This document shows, one piece after another, positions 6,512 to 13,100 of a stretch of DNA of 20,026 nucleotides. Source of the DNA: a virus. The position numbers and the translations under genes were made by a program. Below the pieces are notes generated by a model. That model saw nothing but the letters and a program-made list of their open reading frames with translations. It ran no database searches and was not told the DNA's origin. Where the stretch lies: positions 1 through 20,026 of IMG/VR virus record IMGVR_UViG_3300009008_000309, one strand, 5' to 3'. Position 1 is the stretch's first letter; each line of letters opens with the position of its first letter.

Positions 6512-7518
6512 GCGCGAAGAAGAAGCAGACCTTCGGGGTCGGGCTGGACATCGGGACGATGAACATCGTCTCCGCTCGCCGGGCCGCCAGCGGCATCGAG
6601 ACGAAGCGGATGCGCGACGCCTTCATGTCCTTGCCGAAGAGCAAGAGCCGGATGCTCAAGCTCTCGGACACGAGCTACGTCGAGCGTGAGGACGACATGC
6701 TCATCCTCGGCGACGCGGCGATGGAGATGGCGAACGTCTTCGGCGGCGATCCGCGACGCCCGCTGGCCGGGGGCCTGATCTCCGCCAGCGAGCAGGACGC
6801 CCTCGGCGTGCTGAAGCTGCTCATCCAGAACGTGCTCGGCGACCCCGCGACCTCCGACGAGGTCTGCTACTTCTCGGTGCCCGCTCCGCCCCTGGACCAG
6901 CCGGACCGGGACATCATCTACCACCGGGGCGTCTTCGAGCGCATCGTGGAGGAGTGCGGCTTCGACCCGTTCCCCGCGAACGAGGCGATGGCGATCATCT
7001 TCTCCGAGTGCGCCCCCGAGGGCTTCAGCGGCCTGTCCTTCAGCTTCGGCTCGGGCATGACGAACGTGGCCCTGGCCCTGAACACGACCGAGGTGCTGTC
7101 CTTCTCCGTGCAGCGGGGTGGGGACTGGATCGACAAGCACGCCGCTCAGGCGGTGGGCATGACGCAGGCTCAGATGTGCGCCCTCAAGGAGGCGGGCATC
7201 GACCTGGTGACGCACGAGACGCAGCCGGAGGAGGCGCTCGCCCTGTACTACAAGGCGATGATCGAGTTCGCGCTCGACCAGGTCGTGGCCCACTTCGCCT
7301 CGAAGGCCGGGCAGTACACCTTCCCGAAGCCGATCCCGATCATCGTCTCCGGCGGCACGAGCCAGGCGGGCAGCTTCCTCGACCTCTTCAACAAGGTCTG
7401 GCGGAAGAAGAAGCGCAAGTTCCCCATCGAGGTCAGCGAAGTCCGCGCGGCCAAGGACCCCCTCAACGCCGTCGCCTTCGGGATGCTGGTCCAGGCGATG
7501 CAGGAGTACGAGGAATGA
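6508..7518 (+). CDS. Actin-like ATPase (MreB/ParM/FtsA-PilM superfamily)
   Basis: 336 residues, near the usual size for bacterial actins. Visible motifs in order: phosphate-1 loop GLDIGTMN (Asp14, Gly16, Thr17, Asn19); the helix with Glu159 in FPANEAMA, matching the connect-1/catalytic Glu region; phosphate-2 loop GLSFSFGSGMTN (176-186); GGDWIDKH; adenosine motif IIVSGGTSQAGSF (278-290); and a closing NAVAFGM segment. In phosphate-2 the usual Asp is Ser179, so hydrolysis may be altered. Family members bind ATP and polymerise (DNA segregation, cell shape) or act as membrane-bound assembly factors (FtsA, PilM). Here it sits inside a virion operon, coupled by ATGA overlaps on both sides, so a role in particle assembly or phage positioning is possible but unproven. 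An Hsp70-like or non-polymerising relative is the alternative. Confidence 0.85.
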   Translation: MSAKKKQTFGVGLDIGTMNIVSARRAASGIETKRMRDAFMSLPKSKSRMLKLSDTSYVEREDDMLILGDAAMEMANVFGGDPRRPLAGGLISASEQDALGVLKLLIQNVLGDPATSDEVCYFSVPAPPLDQPDRDIIYHRGVFERIVEECGFDPFPANEAMAIIFSECAPEGFSGLSFSFGSGMTNVALALNTTEVLSFSVQRGGDWIDKHAAQAVGMTQAQMCALKEAGIDLVTHETQPEEALALYYKAMIEFALDQVVAHFASKAGQYTFPKPIPIIVSGGTSQAGSFLDLFNKVWRKKKRKFPIEVSEVRAAKDPLNAVAFGMLVQAMQEYEE

Positions 7519-7751
7519 GCGACGAAGGCTTCGAGCAGGTTTCTTTTCTGGACGAGCGGCCCGCGCAGGGCGCACGGGTGACCGTCGAGTTCGCCGACCC
7601 GGACGTGCCGAAGACGGTGTTCGACTTCGACGAGCTGCACATCGAGCAGAGCCGCGAGGTCCACAAGAAGACGGACGGGGCGGGCAACGTGGTCGAGCTG
7701 GTGCCCGACAAGCTCACCGTCACCGTGCTGACCGGGAAGAAGACCGACTGA
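7515..7751 (+). CDS. Small beta-rich protein of unknown function
   Basis: 78 residues. The ATG at 7515 overlaps the stop of the actin-like gene (ATGA), and its own TGA overlaps the next ATG (TGATG), so it is embedded in the coupled chain. The sequence begins MSDEGFEQVSFLDERPAQG and alternates short beta-like strands (VTVEFAD, KLTVTVLTGK) with acidic loops. I recognise no family. Because it is coupled to the ATPase it could be a partner or regulator of it; this is inference from position only. Confidence 0.7.
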   Translation: MSDEGFEQVSFLDERPAQGARVTVEFADPDVPKTVFDFDELHIEQSREVHKKTDGAGNVVELVPDKLTVTVLTGKKTD

Positions 7752-7972
7752 TGCAGATCCGGGCTCGGCTCTGCGACCCGGAACGATCCGTCCCGCACCA
7801 GGGCAAGGACTACAGGTTCGTCTGCGCCTCCGAGGCGGACAACGAGACGACCTTCGCTTGCACGGGCTCCGAGCACCGGCTGGAGGGGGTCGAGATCCTC
7901 TGCGACTGCCCCTGCCACGAGGCCCCTGTCGTGGTGGCCCTCCCTGATTCGCCTATCGACGGCGGAGGGTAG
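7751..7972 (+). CDS. Small cysteine-rich protein, possible zinc binder
   Basis: 73 residues from the ATG at 7751, which overlaps the preceding stop (TGATG). It contains six cysteines: one in RLCDPE, one in FVCAS, one in FACTGSEH, and a CDCPCH-like cluster (ILCDCPCHE). Pairs of Cys and His suggest a small metal site, but the spacing matches no standard finger that I can name. The C-terminus is proline-rich. The next gene starts 20 nt later with its own strong ribosome binding site, so coupling ends here. Confidence 0.65.
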   Translation: MQIRARLCDPERSVPHQGKDYRFVCASEADNETTFACTGSEHRLEGVEILCDCPCHEAPVVVALPDSPIDGGG

Positions 7973-7992
7973 ACCCCCGTGGAGGCGACGCC

Positions 7993-9207
7993 ATGTACTT
8001 CCAGCTCACCGAGGCGCTGAAGCGACGCTTCATCGAAGAGCTGCGTCGCTACTGGTCCTACCACCCGAAGTACCGCGACGACCTGGTCGAGAACATCCAG
8101 GGGAAGTTCAGCTTCAAGGAGCGCCCGCAGCACGGGATCATCATCAAGACCGGCTCGGGCAACCGGGTGGACCTCTCCGCCGACAACTACGTCGGCGTCG
8201 TCGAGAGCTACTGCCTGCTCACCAAGGTCAAGAACAAGCCCGGCCTCTCGCTGGAGTGGGTGCGCGAGGATGCCGTCGCGGTCCAGAACAACGGCGGCCT
8301 GTTCCCGACCGACCCCGGCATCTACTACATCGACATCGTGGAGGAGGCCGGGAGCCTGGTCTTCTACGTGGACCCGCTCATCGAGGTGGTCCGCGAGCCG
8401 GTCACCCTGCTCACCGATACGACGGCACAGCTTGCGCAGGCCCCGCTGCCGGGCAGCCTCCGCCTGTTCGAGCAGCCCTCCGGCTTCCGCATGACCGAGG
8501 GGGTGGGCTACACCCTGGACACCGACGCCGGAGGCGAGCAGCTCACCGGGGGCATCACCCTGGCGAGGCCGCTGACGGGTGGGCGGTGGTTGCAGGCCGA
8601 CTACCGCTACCCGCTGGAGTCGCAGGGGCCGTACCCCATCACCGAGATGCACGCCAACAACACCGCCCTGCCGGGCGTGGTGCTGGCCTTCGGTCGCCGG
8701 GCACAGGCCGGTGACCAGCTCGCCATCGTGGTCCACGACATCCGCCGCCCGGCGGCCCTGGAGTACGGCGGCAAGTGGGAGTTGCAGCTCGACTGCGACG
8801 TGATGAGCCGCGACGTGTACTCGCAGCAGGAGATCGTCGATCAGACGGTCGTGTACCTGTGGGGCGTCCTCCGATCCCACCTGTCCCACCAGGGCATCGA
8901 GATCACCGATGTCTCGCTGGGCGGGGAGTCGGAGGAGGTGTACGACGAGAACGGCGACGACTACTTCTACAACGCGAACTTCTCGATCACCTGCCAGACC
9001 GACTGGTCCCTTCACGTCCCCATCGACGGCTGGCTCCGGCAGGCCGCTCCGCTGACGCGGGAGCAGGCAGCGGAGATCGAGGCCCTGTCCGATGATGAAC
9101 TTCGGGGGGAGGACGGTAACATCAAGGCACTGGAAGACCTTGGTGTCCAGGCCGTGCAGGACCCCTTCTGGTCGGGCAAGGCAGGCACCTTCCCGATGAT
9201 CAAGTAG
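7993..9207 (+). CDS. Virion structural protein (404 aa), tail/connector candidate
   Basis: 404 residues; ATG 7993 has GGAGG 7 nt upstream. It opens with a helix and aromatic cluster (LKRRFIEELRRYWSYHPKYRDDL), then IQGKFSFKERPQHGIIIKTGS and RVDLSADNYVGVVESY. I recognise this opening in general terms as that of large-phage virion proteins. The middle is beta-rich and includes a segment like the module of the sheath (ITLARPLTGGRWLQADYRYP, about 189-208). The C-terminal third has an acidic loop (ESEEVYDENGDDYFY), then a helical, acidic tail ending in a Pro-Met-Ile-Lys stretch. Head-tail connector, tail terminator or tail-tube-associated protein are all possible. Confidence in virion function comes from context and composition, not from a named family. 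Confidence 0.82.
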   Translation: MYFQLTEALKRRFIEELRRYWSYHPKYRDDLVENIQGKFSFKERPQHGIIIKTGSGNRVDLSADNYVGVVESYCLLTKVKNKPGLSLEWVREDAVAVQNNGGLFPTDPGIYYIDIVEEAGSLVFYVDPLIEVVREPVTLLTDTTAQLAQAPLPGSLRLFEQPSGFRMTEGVGYTLDTDAGGEQLTGGITLARPLTGGRWLQADYRYPLESQGPYPITEMHANNTALPGVVLAFGRRAQAGDQLAIVVHDIRRPAALEYGGKWELQLDCDVMSRDVYSQQEIVDQTVVYLWGVLRSHLSHQGIEITDVSLGGESEEVYDENGDDYFYNANFSITCQTDWSLHVPIDGWLRQAAPLTREQAAEIEALSDDELRGEDGNIKALEDLGVQAVQDPFWSGKAGTFPMIK

Positions 9208-9213
9208 GACCCG

Positions 9214-9504
9214 ATGGAAGAAGTACGACACAAGACGGCGAAGTCCTGGTTCGACCAGCTCGAAGCCTGCCGGGGGCACGAACTCGTCTCCGCCGACGAG
9301 ACGGTGAGGCGGAGCATCGGGTTCATCGACCACACCGATGAGAAGCACCACCTCATCAACCTGAACGCGCTCTCCCACACCATCGACGAAGCTCTCGGGC
9401 CGCCGCTGTCGGTCGAGGAACTGGAGGTGCAGACGGAGCCGACCCTTCGTGGGCTCATCCGCACCCCGGAAGGCCGGAAGATGCTCGTCGGGAGGTTCTG
9501 CTGA
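9214..9504 (+). CDS. Small protein of unknown function
   Basis: 96 residues, starting at ATG 9214 six bases after the preceding stop and ending in TGATG shared with the next gene. The sequence begins MEEVRHKTAKSWFDQL and contains several His and acidic residues (IDHTDEKHHLINLNALSHTIDE), then a leucine-containing acidic stretch and RTPEGRKMLVGRFC at the end. It looks like a compact alpha/beta protein without signal or membrane segments. I do not recognise a family. Its tight packing between two virion-operon genes suggests a particle or assembly role. Confidence 0.72.
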   Translation: MEEVRHKTAKSWFDQLEACRGHELVSADETVRRSIGFIDHTDEKHHLINLNALSHTIDEALGPPLSVEELEVQTEPTLRGLIRTPEGRKMLVGRFC

Positions 9505-9932
9505 TGCCCACCTACGAGTACCAGTGCGCCTGTGGCGTGCGCTTCGACGGGCGTGCGCCTGTCGCCGACCGGCGGAAGCCGAAGGAGTGCCCGGACTGTG
9601 GCGAGGACGCCCCTCCGATGCCGCCTTCGACGGTGGCCGGGCACTTCAACAAGAACGTGGACGGCCCCGGCCCGCAGAACACCGGCATCCACGACCTGGA
9701 CACGCACATCGATCGCGTGATCGGCCAGTCCTCCCGCCAGGGGTGGGATGTCGCCGAGGGCCGGAAGCGGCAGAAGGAAGAGGTCATGGCCGCCGAGGGG
9801 GTCACCGGCAAGGACCTCTCGAAGCGGCCGGACGGCAGCTACGGCGTGCTCAAGCCGGAGGAGCGTGCAGTCCACGACCGAGCACAGAAGATCCACGAGA
9901 AGGCGGGCGAGTGGAAGCGGGACAGCCGTTAG
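9504..9932 (+). CDS. FmdB-type zinc-ribbon protein in the virion operon
   Basis: 142 residues, start ATG 9504 (TGATG overlap). The N-terminus is a clear FmdB-type zinc ribbon: MPTYEYQCACG with Cys8 and Cys10, then ECPDCG with Cys29 and Cys32, giving four zinc ligands. FmdB-like putative regulatory proteins are short and found in bacteria and in phage structural gene clusters. Here the ribbon is followed by about 105 residues of helical, charged sequence (AEGRKRQKEEVMAAEG, EERAVHDRAQKIHEKAGEW). The first half after the ribbon contains GPGPQNTGIHDLDTHIDRVIGQSSRQGWD. Function is unknown; a structural or assembly role is suggested by the neighbours. The TAG stop at 9930-9932 is followed by 51 in-frame sense codons, discussed separately. 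Confidence 0.82.
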   Translation: MPTYEYQCACGVRFDGRAPVADRRKPKECPDCGEDAPPMPPSTVAGHFNKNVDGPGPQNTGIHDLDTHIDRVIGQSSRQGWDVAEGRKRQKEEVMAAEGVTGKDLSKRPDGSYGVLKPEERAVHDRAQKIHEKAGEWKRDSR

Positions 9933-10157
9933 TTAGGCTATCCCGCAGCAGTTACAGCGAAGGGCGAGTTCTTCGGGACGACGCCTGGGCACCTCCTCTC
10001 CCTGCGGGGAGATGGTCACGATGGGGATGAACGACTGGATGGATCACTAGCTGGTGCTCTCCTTCGGGAGATCTGCCTCCCCCCTTGAAGGGGCGGATGG
10101 ATTCGATGCGGACAGCCGGATGCTCGAACCCCGTGGACCAACTCGTGAGGTGCCCTG
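9933..10157 (+). promoter_or_regulatory. Structured 225-bp leader upstream of the sheath gene
   Basis: This is the longest gene-free gap in the window. It contains three small hairpins with UNCG-type loops: GTTC(TTCG)GGAC at 9968-9979, TCTCCC(TGCG)GGGAGA at 9997-10012, and TCTCC(TTCG)GGAGA at 10058-10071. A C-rich/G-rich stem, CCCCT(TGA)AGGGG, lies at 10081-10093. The second and third hairpins are near copies of each other and each hides a GGAG. A 34-codon frame (GTG 10054 to TGA 10156-10158) ends in TGATG over the sheath ATG. I see no convincing -35/-10 pair and no protein family. A translational control or RNA-processing leader for the highly expressed sheath is my inference. Confidence 0.45.
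9997..10071 (+). repeat. Pair of near-identical UNCG-capped hairpins
   Basis: TCTCCC-TGCG-GGGAGA (9997-10012, 6-bp stem) and TCTCC-TTCG-GGAGA (10058-10071, 5-bp stem) are direct repeats, each followed by T (GAGAT). C(UNCG)G loops are unusually stable in RNA. The perfect stems were checked base by base. Confidence 0.6.
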
Positions 10158-13100
10158 ATGGCTTTCCCCGGACTGAACTACGCTCCCCCCAACGTCTACA
10201 CCGAGACGGACTTCGAGAACCCGCTCATCGGGGCCATCGAGTCCCTGAAGGTCCCGGTCCTCATCGGTGAGGGCAACGAGTACCTCTCGCAGACCGACCT
10301 GGAGGTCGTGCGCGGCTCCTCCGCCACGGTGGACCAGCGGATCGTCGGCGAGGACATGACCGGCCGCTCGGTGGTCAGCGTCTCGGCGACCGGGGCGGTG
10401 ACGCGGGGCAACTTCGACGGCACGCTGACGAAGGTGCAGGTGCGGAACCTGCCCATCGTGGACGGCACGGGTCGGGGCACGACCAGCAACAGCCGCAGCG
10501 ACGTGAGCGTCACCATCAACGGGCTGCCCATCGTGGTCCTGTCGGTGACGGGTGCGACCGGCATCATCGAGCTGGCGACGGCTCCGAAGCTCGGCGACCT
10601 GGTCCGGGTCAGCTACTTCTTCAACCGCGAGGACACCCTCGTCACGGACGACGTGTCCGACCAGGTGACGGCCGAGGCGGCCATCATCCGGGCCAGCGTC
10701 GGCATCAAGGACGTGAACGCCCCGACGCCGGGGACCACGACCCTCGACATCCACGCGGACACCCTCGGCCCCAACGGCCAGGTGGTCGTCCCGGCGAACA
10801 ACGTGCTGAACCTCGTCGTGGACGGCACGCAGACCACGCTGACGCTGACGCCCAAGTCCGACTACACGATGCAGCAGATCGCGAACGTGATCTCCGGTGC
10901 GGGCATCGGGACGCTGACGGGCGCGACCTTCGTCAACAACCACGGCGAGAGCACCCTGTCGCTCAACGCCGACCACGACCTGACGGTCCTCGACGGCACG
11001 GCGAACGCGCTGCTCGGCCTGGTGGCCGGGAGCACGAGCACCCGCCGCAAGACCTTCTACACCTTCAACGGCCCCATCGTGGACGGCACCAACGGCGGCG
11101 TCACGACGACCGATCCGAGCCACGTCACGGTGAAGGTGGACGGCACGCAGGTCATCCCCGAGAGCGTGGACGGCGCGACGCGGGCCATCACCCTGACGCA
11201 GGCCCCGGTGGCCGGTGCGACGGTGACGGTGACCTACTGGTTCAACACCTGGCAGGACACCTACGACCACCTGGCGCACGTCAACGTGACGAGCCTCACC
11301 CGCGTCGGCGACGTGCCGGGCGGCAGCCAGTACATCCAGGGCGCGGACTTCGTGCTGGAGAACGACCGGGTCATGTGGGGCACGGCGGCCCTGGTCGCCA
11401 GCGGCATCACGACGACCGGCTCCGAGCTGTTCGACGACACGCAGATCACCCCGACCCTGATCGACAACCGCACCTTCATGTCCCCCTGCACGGCCGTCGT
11501 GTCGTCGCAGGGTGCCGCGAGCGCGACCGAGTTCCAGCTCCCGCTGAACCCGACCCTCGGCAACGGCCGCTCGACGAGCCTCGGGCAGAGCCTCTTCCAG
11601 AGCGTCGCCAACGACCGCATCGGCGTCCCGGTGAACCGGCCCGACGTGGTCGATGTCTACTGGGGCTTCTCGGTGGACGACGCCCTGGCACGGGGCAAGG
11701 TGGACGCCGTCAAGGTCGAGGGGAGCGTGGTCACGCTGCGCGAGCCCGTCCCGGTCGGGGCGAGCGTCTACGCCAGCTTCTACCACTCCCTCATCGTGGA
11801 CATGGCCTACACCCTGGCCGTGGTCATCCCCGGCGTCAGCGGCGTCGGGACCTACACGATTCAGGACTCCGGCAGCAACGACGTGTTCACGCCGACGTTC
11901 GACAACAGCACGAAGTCGGCGGGCCTCACCGGCATCGACATCGTGTTCCCGAGCGGCAGCGAGCTGACCCCGGACCTGCACTTCGAGGGCGGCTCCGGCA
12001 CGACCTTCCAGGGTCCGGTGGAGGAGGTGGTCACGGTCACCTTCTCGGACACCTCGGACACCCCGGCGAAGTACACGGTCGCCGGACCGGCCCCCTACGC
12101 CTTCATCCCCGCCGAGTCCGACCTGGTGGCGATGACCATCAACGGCGACACGGTCCTCCCGGCGGCGGGCACCGACCTCGACACCATCTCCGGTGGTGCG
12201 GCGGGCGTCATGGCCCACTTCGTCGGCGAGCCGCTGGAGTACCCGGACGGCACCGACTTCGACGTGGCCGACTTCACGGCGGGTGCCGAGCAGATCATCC
12301 TCACCGTGGACGGGGTGGAGATCACCGCCACCGTCCCGGCCGTGGCGAACACCACGGTCGCGGACATCGCGGCGGCCATCAACGAGGCGGCGGACGGCCA
12401 CGTCGGCGTCGCGGGCGCGGCTGCCCCGGCGACGACGACCTTCGAGCTGGACGCGACCTACCGCGTGCCCATCGACGACTACTACAACGGCTGGCTCGTC
12501 GTCGTCGGCAACGGGGCGACGGCCATCACGGCGGGCTCGGTCGGCGAGGTCCTCGACTACAACGGGACCACGGGCGTCGTCACCCTGACGGCGGCCATCG
12601 ACGGCGTGAACGCCTTCGTCCTGGCCGACCCCTACAAGCTCTACAACCCGGACACGATGCCGGTCCTGAAGGGCGCGACGCGCTTCAACGGCCCGGTGGA
12701 CCTGGCCGGTGGTGCGGGCTTCGACACCATCACCGTTCGCATCCTCGGCGACACCCAGGCGGCGGTCTCCCTGAGCGCCACCGTGGCGGCCCTGCACAGC
12801 TCGGTCACCGACCTGGCGACGGACCTCAACGAGGCCTTCCGGGGAGCCCCGGTCGGCGGCCACACGTTCCTCATCGGCCCGGCGGCGGCGTCGGCGGTGG
12901 CGACGCTGGCGGCGGCCAACCTCGGCACGGACTTCATCTTCTCGGCGGACGGCGACGGTCGCCTCCAGGTGCAGTTCCAGCCCGGTCCCCTGGACCAGGC
13001 GGCCTACCTGGAGATCGTGGCGCAGGGCGCGGCGGCGGACGACCTCGGTGTCCTCGCCGGGTTCGACGTGGCGGGGGCGGCCGGTCAGCAGGCCAAGCTC

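Noticed and set aside
10021-10050. Nine-codon mini-ORF (starts MGMNDW) after a GGGGAG site
   Set aside because: Too short to support by sequence alone; the G-rich site is better explained as one arm of the hairpin at 9997-10012.
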